Shown here piece after piece: positions 20,094 through 28,230 of a stretch of 64,000 nucleotides of DNA. Source of the DNA: Demequina sp. NBRC 110057 (GTDB taxonomy: Bacteria > Actinomycetota > Actinomycetes > Actinomycetales > Demequinaceae); assembly GCF_002090175.1 (NCBI RefSeq), contig NZ_BBRN01000003.1, forward strand, positions 868,001 through 932,000. Reading direction: 5' to 3'. The translations under genes were made by a program, and so were the position numbers. Under the pieces are notes generated by a model, which had not been told where the DNA came from, did no database searches, and worked only from the letters and a program-made list of their open reading frames with translations. Position 1 is the first letter of the stretch. Each line of letters starts with the position of its first letter.

Positions 20094-20831
20094 CTAGGTC
20101 CCGAGCACTCCCCTGGTGATCGAGTCACCGGAGTGGGTCGGGACGCCGTCGACTGGCTCGATCGAGATGTCCACGATCGGGAACTGAGCAATGTCCACTC
20201 CGTCGGGCAGCGTGAACACCGTGTGATCCCCGGTGAGGTGCCCGAGGCTGACCATTCCCTCGATCTGCTCGTCAATCAGCCACACCTCGAGGTAGGCATC
20301 GTCGCGTTGCACGACGTCGCTGGTATCGACGACCAGTACGCGCTGCCCATCGTCCAGCACCTCCACTGTCGCCTCACCTGCGGGCTGCTCCGTGGCGAGA
20401 TCCGTGAGCGCAGAGCTCGCCAGCACAGAGCGCACCTGGTCATCACCGCTTCCGAGCGCGGCCACGCCCACCCCGCCGATCACAGCACCGGCAGCGGCAG
20501 CCGCGCCGAGTGTCCACCAGCGCGCGCCTGTGCGCGCGCGGCGGGCATTGCGGCGAGTGGCGAGGTCATCGGCGGGCGCGACCGGGACGGCACGCTCCTG
20601 GGCAGGCTCGGAATCGGGGTGAGGGGTGAGGTCGGAGGAGATGGCCTGCCACAGCTCTGCAGGCGGCTGTGCGAGAACCTCCGAGTCCAGGGCGCCCAGG
20701 CGTGCGGTCATCGCGGTGAATGATGCGAGTTCTGCCGCGCACTCGGGGCACGTCGCCACGTGCTCGAGCTCGTCCGGGGTGCCGTCGCCGATGGCGATCG
20801 AGGCAAGCGCGTCGTCATCAAGATGCGACAT
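20094..20831 (-). CDS. RskA-type anti-sigma factor
   Basis: 245-residue single-pass membrane anti-sigma factor. The N-terminal zinc-binding anti-sigma region shows HVATCPECAAEL (HxxxCxxC) at about residue 24; one helix (LGAAAAAGAVIGGVGVAAL) crosses the membrane near residue 115; the outer C-terminal domain contains RVLVVDTSDV and AYLEVWLID, typical of the RskA (anti-sigma-K) domain. It should hold the ECF factor encoded just upstream, and be released by regulated proteolysis. Start ATG 20831 overlaps the sigma gene's last 14 bases. Confidence 0.92.
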   Translation of the reverse strand: MSHLDDDALASIAIGDGTPDELEHVATCPECAAELASFTAMTARLGALDSEVLAQPPAELWQAISSDLTPHPDSEPAQERAVPVAPADDLATRRNARRARTGARWWTLGAAAAAGAVIGGVGVAALGSGDDQVRSVLASSALTDLATEQPAGEATVEVLDDGQRVLVVDTSDVVQRDDAYLEVWLIDEQIEGMVSLGHLTGDHTVFTLPDGVDIAQFPIVDISIEPVDGVPTHSGDSITRGVLGT

Positions 20832-21363
20832 CGGACACCTCCCACCGGTTCCTCAACTCGATCAGGCTGCGCCTGAGGTGACTCTTCACCGTTCCCAGCG
20901 GCATCCCGAGACGCTGCGCTATCTGCTCGTGAGTTGCGCCCTCGTAGTACGCGAGCGCCACGATGGTCGCGCGGGGATCCCCGAGCGCCTCCACTTCACA
21001 GGCGAGCAGCACCTTATCCGCATGTTCGTCGACGGTGGTGACGTGAATGCCTTGAACGGCCTGCTCCCGCCTCGCCTCGCGCGCGCGTGCCGCGAGCGCG
21101 TCGGCGATGCGTCGCTTGGCGATGCTCACCACCCAGCCGCGAAGGTCCCCGCGATCCGGATCGTAGCTCGCGCGCCCTCGCCACGCGGAGACGAAAGTCT
21201 GCTGAGTGACGTCCTCGGCATCGGCTGTCGACTCCAGGGCCCGTGCGGCAAGGCTGTAGACCAGCGAGGACACGTCGCGGTACAACTCTTCGAGTGCACG
21301 CTCGTCGCCCTCCACGAAGGCGCGCGCCAGAGCCCGCCCATGGGCGCTGGTACCGAGGGTCAT
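20818..21363 (-). CDS. ECF sigma factor (SigK-like)
   Basis: 181-residue extracytoplasmic-function sigma factor. Region 2 is near residues 15-80 (ALEELYRDVSSLVYSLAARA, AEDVTQQTFVSAWRGRASYD), and region 4 near 125-175 (YYEGATHEQIAQRLGMPLGT followed by VKSHLRRSLIELR). Its overlap with an RskA-type gene and the presence of a sortase plus surface protein upstream fit the SigK/RskA pattern. I choose ATG 21363, which has GAAAGG six bases upstream; a GTG at 21402 overlapping the sortase stop (GTGA) would add 13 residues and cannot be excluded. Confidence 0.93.
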   Translation of the reverse strand: MTLGTSAHGRALARAFVEGDERALEELYRDVSSLVYSLAARALESTADAEDVTQQTFVSAWRGRASYDPDRGDLRGWVVSIAKRRIADALAARAREARREQAVQGIHVTTVDEHADKVLLACEVEALGDPRATIVALAYYEGATHEQIAQRLGMPLGTVKSHLRRSLIELRNRWEVSDVAS

Positions 21364-21398
21364 CGGTGGCCTTTCGGTGTTCGGCAGAGTCGTGATGC

Positions 21399-22067
21399 TC
21401 ACGGTACGTCATCGAGTGGGGTGGCCGTGACGATGACATTGTCGGCGTAGTGGCCGATGCTCTCCTGCCAGTCGCCGCCACACGTCACCAGGATGAGGGC
21501 CGGCGGACCATCGGGATCGAAGACGGCGGAGAGGTCGACGTCACTCTTCCCGGTCTGCTCGACGGAGGCGACCTCGTAGAGGATTTCGGCGCCTCCCTCC
21601 GTCGTGACCTCGACCCGCTCACCCGGCACGACCTCGCGCAGCCGCGCGAAGGGACCAAGTCCGTCAGCGTTGTCGACGTGGGCCGCCAACACGGCGTTTC
21701 CCGCCGAGCCTCCCGGAGCGGGACCAAACCGGTACCAGCCCGCGCTGAGCGCGCCCTCAGGGATGGTCATCCCCCCGCGGTCGTCGACGCCCACCGGCAC
21801 CACCGGCATGTCGATGTCGACGCCCGCGACCTCGAGCCTCACCGGCCCGTCCACCTGAGCCACGTCCATCTCGGCAGGCGAGGCCGACCGCACCTCGACA
21901 CTCCCCATAACGCGCGGTGCCGTGACCTCACCGACGGACGGGGCGGAGGTCACGGAGGGAGCGGTCGGGGTCGCAGAGGGACGGGTCTCTGGCTCCATTC
22001 CGGCGCAGCCCGCGAGAATCCCGGCAAGCACGGACCCGATAACGGCCACGAGGACTGGACGGCGCAT
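21399..22067 (-). CDS. class F-type sortase, predicted lipoprotein
   Basis: 222-residue transpeptidase-fold protein. The N terminus has a signal ending in a lipobox-like LAGC, then a Thr/Ser/Pro linker and a sortase beta-barrel with the conserved His in NAVLAAHVDNADGLGPF and the nucleophile Cys in LILVTCGGDW. Class E/F enzymes normally follow with a Tyr-Arg-Asp-Asn-Val stretch that supplies the catalytic Arg; here it reads HYADNVIVTA, with Ala in that position. ATG 22067 has GGAGGTGG five bases upstream. It sits between a DUF4397 surface protein and the ECF/RskA genes. Confidence 0.88.
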   Translation of the reverse strand: MRRPVLVAVIGSVLAGILAGCAGMEPETRPSATPTAPSVTSAPSVGEVTAPRVMGSVEVRSASPAEMDVAQVDGPVRLEVAGVDIDMPVVPVGVDDRGGMTIPEGALSAGWYRFGPAPGGSAGNAVLAAHVDNADGLGPFARLREVVPGERVEVTTEGGAEILYEVASVEQTGKSDVDLSAVFDPDGPPALILVTCGGDWQESIGHYADNVIVTATPLDDVP

Positions 22068-22133
22068 CGGCCACCTCCACGGGGAAGGGAGGGGCGGGCC
22101 GAGGCCCGCCCCTCCGGGGTGAGTCACGGATGA

Positions 22134-22940
22134 CTAGCGGCGCGCGTACCGCAGGCCGATGCCGGCCGCGCCCGCAAGGGCAAGGACGCCACCGATGACG
22201 GCGATCGCAGGGACTCCGCCCTGGTCCGCGTAGCCGTACGAGCCGGCCTGGACCTCGCTCGGCGCTGCCGAGTGGACATCGACCGTCTGGACCGCGAGGT
22301 CGAGCGTGCCGTCCTCGGCAGATCCCCATGCGTACACGATCGTGTTGACGCCGGCCTGGATCTCCACGTCCGTGGGCCCCAGCACGGGGTCGGTCTCCCC
22401 CGTGAGCGACACCGCAGCCTCGTAGGTCGCTGCGGGCACATCACCCATCACCTCGTCGGGGTTCGCGAGGTTCTCGAAGAGCACCTCGCCATCGGCCCAT
22501 ACGTCCACCGCGGGAGCGGCAGCCGTGTGGCGGACAGTCAGGCGCCCCTCACCGGCAGCGGTTTCTGACAGGTCGTTTTCGAATGGAGTGACCGTGGGGT
22601 TGCCGTCCGCGTCGAGGTGCGCGACCGCGGTGTAGCTCATTCCCTCCTCGACGGTGAGCTCGACGGGGCCGAGGACCGGCTCGGAGTCGTCGGCGGCGTC
22701 GGTCGCGGTGAGTGCCACCTCGTAGGTGCCCGGCGCGAGCTCGAGCGGACCGGCGAGGTCTCCCGGCTGGAAGTCATCGATGGTGTTGGTGCCGTCGACA
22801 TACACGTCGACAGGAGTGTCGGGGATGCCGTGCAGGACCGACACCTCAGCCATGCCGTCGTCGACGGCGAGGGCGGGGGCGGCGAATCCGGCGGCAAGCA
22901 GGGTGCCGGCGGCGGCGCCGGCGATCAGTGACGTGCGCAT
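22134..22940 (-). CDS. DUF4397 surface protein with C-terminal membrane anchor
   Basis: 268-residue exported protein. A signal peptide ends near residue 25 (APALA). Two DUF4397 beta-sandwich repeats follow: VSVLHGIPDTPVDVYVDG near residue 33 and RLTVRHTAAAPAVDVWADGE near 138. The C terminus has a helix (AIAVIGGVLALAGAAGIGLR) and basic tail (YARR) like a sortase substrate, but no LPxTG-type motif is visible before it. DUF4397 proteins with class F sortases and ECF factors are a recurring actinobacterial group. First gene of the operon; divergent from the DUF4349 lipoprotein gene. Confidence 0.88.
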   Translation of the reverse strand: MRTSLIAGAAAGTLLAAGFAAPALAVDDGMAEVSVLHGIPDTPVDVYVDGTNTIDDFQPGDLAGPLELAPGTYEVALTATDAADDSEPVLGPVELTVEEGMSYTAVAHLDADGNPTVTPFENDLSETAAGEGRLTVRHTAAAPAVDVWADGEVLFENLANPDEVMGDVPAATYEAAVSLTGETDPVLGPTDVEIQAGVNTIVYAWGSAEDGTLDLAVQTVDVHSAAPSEVQAGSYGYADQGGVPAIAVIGGVLALAGAAGIGLRYARR

Positions 22941-23069
22941 GATGCTTCTCCCTTGCGGTTAGAGGGACCACCGGGTGCGGCCCCTCTCACCACCTACTTC
23001 CGACGTTGGGCATGGTTTGGATGCACCGCCTTGGAAAAATTCTGTTGCGGGTGGTCCCGCGCCGCACCC

Positions 23070-23093
23070 AACGTTTTCGCGCTGCGGCGCGTC
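23070..23093 (+). promoter_or_regulatory. candidate ECF promoter for a leaderless DUF4349 mRNA
   Basis: CCCAACG ending at 23073 and CGTC at 23090-23093 are separated by 16 bases, the usual spacing of ECF -35 (AAC core) and -10 (CGTC) elements. The ATG at 23102 lies about nine bases after the -10, so the transcript would be nearly leaderless. The ECF factor encoded at 20.8 kb is the obvious candidate, but this is inferred. Confidence 0.35.
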
Positions 23094-23101
23094 TGACCTG
23101 C

Positions 23102-24082
23102 ATGAACGCCTTCAAGACTCGCAACGACGCGGGCCCGCGCCGCGCCCGCCCCGCCGCCTTTGCCGTCTGCCTTGCGGCCGCCGCGTGGCTGCTCGCCGGC
23201 TGCTCATCGAGCGAGTCGGGCTACGACGCTTCCTACGCGGAGGCATCTGCCGTCTCCGACGGCGGGATGGACGCCGGCGGCGGCATGGGGAGCGAGGCGA
23301 TGGGTGAGCAGGCGGCCGCGGATGCCGCGGCTTCGGGCGACGTGGCGGCCGATGCCGATGACGCCCGCTCCGTCATCGTGACGGGCTCGCTGTTCATCAC
23401 CGTGGACAACCCCGCGAGCGCCGCCGAGCAGGCCGCTGCCATCGTGCGCGGCGCCGGTGGGCGCATCGACTCGCGCAACGAGATCGCTCCCAGCGAGTAC
23501 GACTCGGGCTCCGCGTGGCTCACCCTGCGCATTCCCGCCGACGACCTCGACGGCGTCGTCGACGAACTGCGGGGCCTCGGCACCGTCGACGAGTACTCGA
23601 CGTCGAGCGCCGACGTGACGCGGCAGGTGACCGACCTCGACTCGCAGATCTCGACGCTGCGCAACTCCACCGAGCGCATCGAGGCGCTGCTGCTCGAGGC
23701 GAAGGACATCACCGACATCATCAAGCTCGAGGACGAGCTGGACCGCCGCCAGGCGGAGCTCGAAAGCCTCGAGGCGCAGCAGCGCGGGCTGGACGATCAG
23801 GTGTCGATGTCCACGATCGAGCTGTCGCTCACCTCAGAGCCCGCGGTGGAGGTCGACGACTCCCCCGGCTCCTTCCTCGACGGGCTCGCGTCGGGCTGGC
23901 ACGCGCTCGTCGGCTTCTTCGCCGGGGCGCTCGTGGTCGTCGGAGTGCTGCTGCCGTGGGCGGCCCTCGCCGCCGTGGTCGCTCTGCTCGTCTGGTGGGG
24001 CGTGCGCGCGGCACGCAAGCGCCGCCCGGCCGCCGGGGTTGCCGAGGCGGCCCCGGCATCGGCCGACCCTACTGACGCCTAG
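23102..24082 (+). CDS. DUF4349 lipoprotein
   Basis: 326-residue predicted lipoprotein. The signal sequence ends in the lipobox LLAGC near residue 34, followed by a Gly/Met/Ala-rich stretch. The DUF4349 core is clear: RSVIVTGSLFITVDNPASAA, GGRIDSRNE, WLTLRIPADDLDGVVDELRG, then a coiled-coil region (STLRNSTERIEALLLEAKD to DEQLSMSTIEL-type DDQVSMSTIELSL), and a final transmembrane helix with a basic tail. ATG 23102 is chosen because it gives a proper signal peptide. Role unknown; divergent from the DUF4397/sortase operon, possibly under the same sigma factor. Confidence 0.87.
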   Translation: MNAFKTRNDAGPRRARPAAFAVCLAAAAWLLAGCSSSESGYDASYAEASAVSDGGMDAGGGMGSEAMGEQAAADAAASGDVAADADDARSVIVTGSLFITVDNPASAAEQAAAIVRGAGGRIDSRNEIAPSEYDSGSAWLTLRIPADDLDGVVDELRGLGTVDEYSTSSADVTRQVTDLDSQISTLRNSTERIEALLLEAKDITDIIKLEDELDRRQAELESLEAQQRGLDDQVSMSTIELSLTSEPAVEVDDSPGSFLDGLASGWHALVGFFAGALVVVGVLLPWAALAAVVALLVWWGVRAARKRRPAAGVAEAAPASADPTDA

Positions 24083-24088
24083 AAACGC

Positions 24089-24144
24089 CAAATGGATCCC
24101 ACTGGTTCTTTTATCGCCTTAGGCGAACCAATGGGATCCATTTG
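24089..24144. terminator. 20-bp AT-containing inverted repeat between DUF4349 and GH94 genes
   Basis: CAAATGGATCCCACTGGTTC (24089-24108) pairs with its reverse complement at 24125-24144 with one mismatch in 20; the 16-base loop is TTTTATCGCCTTAGGC. It lies between convergent genes, six bases after one stop and 13 before the other, and is far more AT-rich than its surroundings. Probably a two-way terminator. Confidence 0.7.
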
Positions 24145-24157
24145 ACGGTGAGGCGGG

Positions 24158-26581
24158 TTAGACGGTCGCGGTGACCTCCACCGTGGCACCCGGCTCGGCG
24201 TAGGGAACCTCGTTGCCCTCGATCGGCTGACCGTCGACCGTGAGGGTCGCGCCCTTGCCGCCCGAGTTGGTCACCGTGATGACGTAGGTCGCGCCACGGA
24301 TGACACGGCGCACCGTGTACTCGGAGATCTCGGCGCCGATGCACGGGTCGACGATGAGGCCGTCGTAGCCCGGGCGCACGCCCAGCAGGTGCTGGGAGAC
24401 GGCCACGAAGTTCCACGAGGCGGTGCCGGTCAGCCAGGAGTTCTTGGCCTCGCCGTGGCGGGCAGCGTCCTTACCGGCGATCATCTGCGCGTACACGTAG
24501 GGCTCGAGGCGGTGAACCTCGGACTGCTCCTCGCGGTAGGCGGGGGCGATCTGCTTCCAGTACTCCCAGGCGTACTCGGCGCGACCCACGACGGTCTCGG
24601 CGATGATCACCCAGGGGTTGTTGTGGCAGAAGATGCCAGCGTTCTCCTTGTAGCCCGGCGGGTAGCTCGTGACCTCGCCCAGCTCCACGTGGTACTCCGT
24701 GTAGGCGGGGTTCAGGAGGACGATGCCGTGCGGGGTATTGAGGCGCTCGCGCACCGAGTCGAGGGCCTGGACGGCCTTGCCATCCTCCACGCCGACGCCG
24801 CCCATGATGCAGTAGCCCTGAGGCTCGATCCAGATCTGGCCGTCCTGGGTCTCGTGCGTGCCGACCTTGTTGCCGTAGTAGTCGTAGGCGCGCAGGAACC
24901 ACTCGCCGTCCCAGCCGTGCTCCGTGACGGCCGCGCGCATGTCGGCGACGGCCTTCTCGGCGCGCTCGGCCTCGGCCTCGTCGCCGCGGCGACGGGCAAG
25001 GGCGGCGTACTCCGGGCCGATGGCGCAGAACATGCCGGCGATGAAGATCGACTCGGCGACGCCGCCGGACTTGTTGCCGGTGGTCTGAAAGGACTCGCCG
25101 GGCTCCGTGGAGAAGCAGTTGAGGTTCAGGCAGTCGTTCCAGTCCGCGCGGCCGATGAGGGGCAGGCCGTGCGGGCCGGCCTTGTCGAGCGGGTGGTTGA
25201 ACGAGCGGCGCAGGTGCTCCATAAGGGAGGCGGCCTTGGACTCGTCGTTGTCGAACGGCACCTGCTCGTCGAGGATGCCGAAGTCGCCGGTCTCCTTCAC
25301 GTACGCCGCGACGCCGAGGATGAGCCACAGCGGGTCATCGTTGAAGCCGGAGCCGAGCGTGTGGTTACCGCGCTTGGTGAGCGGCTGGTACTGGTGGTAG
25401 GCCGAGCCATCCTCGAACTGCGTCGAGGCGATGTCGATGATGCGCTCGCGGGCGCGCTCGGGGACAAGATGCACGAAGCCCAGCAGGTCCTGCGACGAGT
25501 CGCGGAAGCCCATGCCGCGGCCCATGCCGGTCTCGAAGTACGAGGCCGAGCGGGACATGTTGTAGGTCACCATGCACTGGTACTGGTTCCAGATGTTGAC
25601 CGAGCGGTCCAGGCGGTCGTCGCCCGAGGTGACCGTGTACGAGCCGAGCAGGCCGTCCCAGTAGTCGTTGAGCTGGGCGAACGCGGCATCGGCCGCCTCG
25701 TTGGTCTCAAAGCGCGCGAGCAGCTCACGCGCACCCGACTTGTTGATGACGCCGGGCGCCTCCCACTTGTCGTCGCGGTCGTTCTCGAGGTAGCCGAGCA
25801 CGAACGTGTACGTGCGGGACTTGCCGGGCTCGAGGTCGGCCTTGAGGTGGTGCGAGGCGATGGGGTACCAGCCCGATGCCACCGAGTCGCCGGACTTCGC
25901 GGCGTGCGGCACGGCGGCCTCGTCGAAGCCATTGCCGAATCCGAGGAAGGTGTCGCGGTCGGTGTCGAAGCCCTCGATGGGGGCGTTCACGCCGTAGACC
26001 GCGTAGTGGTCGCGACGCTCGCGGTACTCGGTCTTGTGATAGATCGCGCCGTCGACGACCTCGACCTCGCCGATGGAGAGGTTGCGCTGGTAGTTGGTCT
26101 GGTCGTCCTCGGCGTTCCAGAGGCAGAACTCGAGGAAGCTGAACAGCGAGACCGACTTATCCGCGTCCGAGGTGTTCGTCAGCGTGACCTGGTGGATCTC
26201 CGCGTTGGTGTCGACGGGGACGAAGAACAGCACCGACGCCTCGAGGCCACCGCGCTCACCGGTGATGCGGGTGTAGCCCATGCCGTGGCGGGTCTCGAAG
26301 CGGTCGAGTTCCGTCTTGTACGGCCGGAAGCCGGGGCTCCACACGTCGCCACCGTCGTTGATGGTGAAGTAGCGGCCACCGTCGTCCACCGGCACATTGT
26401 TGTAGCGGTAGCGCGTGAGACGGCGCAGCTTCGCGTCGCGGTAGAAGGAGTAGCCGCCGCCGGTGTGCGAGACGAGACCAAAGAAGTCCTGCGCGCCGAG
26501 GTAGTTGATCCAGGGGTACGGGGTGTGCGGAGTCGTGATGACGTACTCGCGCGCCTCGTCGTCGAAGTGTCCGAACTGCAT
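24158..26581 (-). CDS. cellobiose phosphorylase (GH94)
   Basis: 807-residue cytoplasmic GH94 enzyme that splits cellobiose with phosphate to glucose 1-phosphate and glucose. The N terminus ([20 protein letters not shown], then PYPWINYLG) and length (~810-820) match cellobiose phosphorylases of Cellulomonas type. The catalytic Asp lies in [15 protein letters not shown] near residue 482, in the alpha/alpha-barrel; other conserved patches are [28 protein letters not shown] and [13 protein letters not shown]. Uptake of cellobiose is presumed to occur elsewhere. Two LacI-type operators lie 54 to 89 bases upstream of the ATG at 26581. Confidence 0.93.
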   Translation of the reverse strand: MQFGHFDDEAREYVITTPHTPYPWINYLGAQDFFGLVSHTGGGYSFYRDAKLRRLTRYRYNNVPVDDGGRYFTINDGGDVWSPGFRPYKTELDRFETRHGMGYTRITGERGGLEASVLFFVPVDTNAEIHQVTLTNTSDADKSVSLFSFLEFCLWNAEDDQTNYQRNLSIGEVEVVDGAIYHKTEYRERRDHYAVYGVNAPIEGFDTDRDTFLGFGNGFDEAAVPHAAKSGDSVASGWYPIASHHLKADLEPGKSRTYTFVLGYLENDRDDKWEAPGVINKSGARELLARFETNEAADAAFAQLNDYWDGLLGSYTVTSGDDRLDRSVNIWNQYQCMVTYNMSRSASYFETGMGRGMGFRDSSQDLLGFVHLVPERARERIIDIASTQFEDGSAYHQYQPLTKRGNHTLGSGFNDDPLWLILGVAAYVKETGDFGILDEQVPFDNDESKAASLMEHLRRSFNHPLDKAGPHGLPLIGRADWNDCLNLNCFSTEPGESFQTTGNKSGGVAESIFIAGMFCAIGPEYAALARRRGDEAEAERAEKAVADMRAAVTEHGWDGEWFLRAYDYYGNKVGTHETQDGQIWIEPQGYCIMGGVGVEDGKAVQALDSVRERLNTPHGIVLLNPAYTEYHVELGEVTSYPPGYKENAGIFCHNNPWVIIAETVVGRAEYAWEYWKQIAPAYREEQSEVHRLEPYVYAQMIAGKDAARHGEAKNSWLTGTASWNFVAVSQHLLGVRPGYDGLIVDPCIGAEISEYTVRRVIRGATYVITVTNSGGKGATLTVDGQPIEGNEVPYAEPGATVEVTATV

Positions 26582-26634
26582 GGGGGCAGGCCTTCCGATA
26601 AGCAGGGTGATCCGCGCCCATCGTAGTGCGGGAA

Positions 26635-26670
26635 TCGAAACGTTGCGAGCCGATACGCGAAACGTTTCGA
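26635..26670. promoter_or_regulatory. paired LacI-type operators upstream of GH94
   Basis: TCGAAACGTTGCGA (26635-26648) and GCGAAACGTTTCGA (26657-26670) are each 12/14 palindromic around a central CG, with centres 22 bases apart (two helical turns). The second contains the perfect palindrome CGAAACGTTTCG. This is the usual form of LacI-family sites. No LacI gene is adjacent; the nearest in the window is at 60.5 kb. Confidence 0.65.
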
Positions 26671-26816
26671 TTTCGTGACCATACCGACGCTGCGAGCGCC
26701 GCGAGCACCCGCACCCTGGAGTGTCAGCGCGTCGACGCGGCGGGCGCCGAACTCGCTCACGCCCGGTTCGCGTTCGACGCCGCGCCGCGAGGCGCTCACC
26801 CCGCTAAGTTGTCGAT

Positions 26817-27323
26817 GTGATCAGACGGCTACTCGGACGCTGCTGCGCGGCGGCACTGTTCGTGGTGACGGCCGGCCGCGTGCGTGGCCGCCGCTTCATC
26901 CTGGTCCCGCCGTTCACGCTCAAGGTCCACGGAAGCGGCCGGGTACTGATCGGCGACGACGTGATGGTCGCCAGAGGAGCACGCCTGGTGGCACGTGACG
27001 CCGAACTCGCCCTCGGCGACCGCACTTTCATCAGCCAAAACGTCACGCTCGTGGCATTCGCGCCGCTCATGATCGGGGAAGGCACGCTCATCGGGGAGAA
27101 CTGTTCGGTGCACACCGAGAACCACGGACCACCCGGCGCGCGCGACGACTTTTCCATGGCCCCCATCACCGTGGGTCGCGATGTGTGGCTCGGCTCGGGC
27201 GTGGCAGTACTCCCCGGCTCCCGTGTAGGCGACGGGGCAACCGTGGGCGCCAACGCCGTCGTCCGTGGCGACCTGGAGCGGGGCGGCACCTATGTTGGCG
27301 TGCCCGCTCGGCGCGTGCGCTGA
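26817..27323 (+). CDS. hexapeptide-repeat acyltransferase
   Basis: 168-residue left-handed beta-helix protein. Hexapeptide turns run from residue 40 (GSGRVLIGDDVMVARGARLV) to the end (VGRDVWLGSGVAVLPGSRVG, DGATVGANAVVRGD), with the catalytic-type histidine region VHTENHGPP near residue 95. It resembles WcaF/NodL-like O-acetyltransferases. A hydrophobic N terminus (LGRCCAAALFVVTAG) may touch the membrane. Start is GTG at 26817. The acceptor is unknown; it stands alone upstream of dcd. Confidence 0.85.
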   Translation: MIRRLLGRCCAAALFVVTAGRVRGRRFILVPPFTLKVHGSGRVLIGDDVMVARGARLVARDAELALGDRTFISQNVTLVAFAPLMIGEGTLIGENCSVHTENHGPPGARDDFSMAPITVGRDVWLGSGVAVLPGSRVGDGATVGANAVVRGDLERGGTYVGVPARRVR

Positions 27324-27508
27324 CACCTGACCATCAGCCGGGACGCGCGACAAGCGCCCTCGTGGCCCCGAGGAGGGGTTTCTCTTACGTCGGCGGTTCG
27401 GACCCGCTTTCAGATGCCCACTCCATGCCAATGCCAAGGTGGCCCGCGCACCGGCACCGAGTGCCATATCGCTAGGCACGCGTGCGCTCTCCCGCTAGGT
27501 TGGGCGCC

Positions 27509-28081
27509 ATGCTGCTGAGCGACCGCGACATCCGCACCGAGATCGAGGCTGGCCGCGTGGCCCTCGAACCGTGGGACCCCGAGATGATCCAGCCGTCGTC
27601 GATCGACGTACGCCTGGACCGCTACTTCCGCGTGTTCGACAACCACAAGTACGCGGCCATCGACCCCTCGATCGACCAGCCGGAGCTCACGCGCCTCGTC
27701 GACATCACGGAGGGCCCGTTCGTCCTGCACCCCGGCGAGTTCGTGCTGGGCTCCACCTACGAGTCCGTCACACTTCCCGACGACGTCGCCGCGCGGCTCG
27801 AAGGCAAGTCCTCGCTGGGCCGCCTAGGGCTGCTCACTCATTCGACCGCGGGCTTCATCGATCCCGGCTTCGAGGGCAACGTCACGCTTGAGCTGTCCAA
27901 CACCGCGACGCTGCCGATCAACCTGTGGCCGGGCATGAAGATTGGGCAGCTGTGCTTCTTCCGCCTATCCTCCCCCGCCGAGCACCCCTACGGTTCGGAA
28001 AAGTACGGCTCGCGCTACCGCGGCCAGCGCGGGCCCACCGCCTCGCGAAGCTTCCAGAACTTCCACCGCATCGACGTGTAG
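27509..28081 (+). CDS. dcd: dCTP deaminase (possibly bifunctional dCTP deaminase/dUTPase)
   Basis: 190-residue trimeric nucleotide hydrolase that starts the route from dCTP to dUMP/dTTP. The catalytic core is [20 protein letters not shown] followed by [14 protein letters not shown], containing the catalytic Glu. The length is the same as the mycobacterial enzyme, which also cleaves dUTP to dUMP; whether this one does is an inference. The C terminus ([16 protein letters not shown]) is the nucleotide-capping tail. ATG 27509 gives the standard N terminus [13 protein letters not shown]. Confidence 0.95.
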   Translation: MLLSDRDIRTEIEAGRVALEPWDPEMIQPSSIDVRLDRYFRVFDNHKYAAIDPSIDQPELTRLVDITEGPFVLHPGEFVLGSTYESVTLPDDVAARLEGKSSLGRLGLLTHSTAGFIDPGFEGNVTLELSNTATLPINLWPGMKIGQLCFFRLSSPAEHPYGSEKYGSRYRGQRGPTASRSFQNFHRIDV

Positions 28082-28230
28082 AAGACCGCTGCGCGCACAC
28101 GTGCGCCATCGTGCGACGCCGATCTGACTCGCACATGCTTGACGCACGGCCCCGCCAGGCCCGATGATTCCGGCAAGCGCACGTGGGATGAACCTCGCCA
28201 GGCGACGCGATACGCATCGTCTGGGGGATC

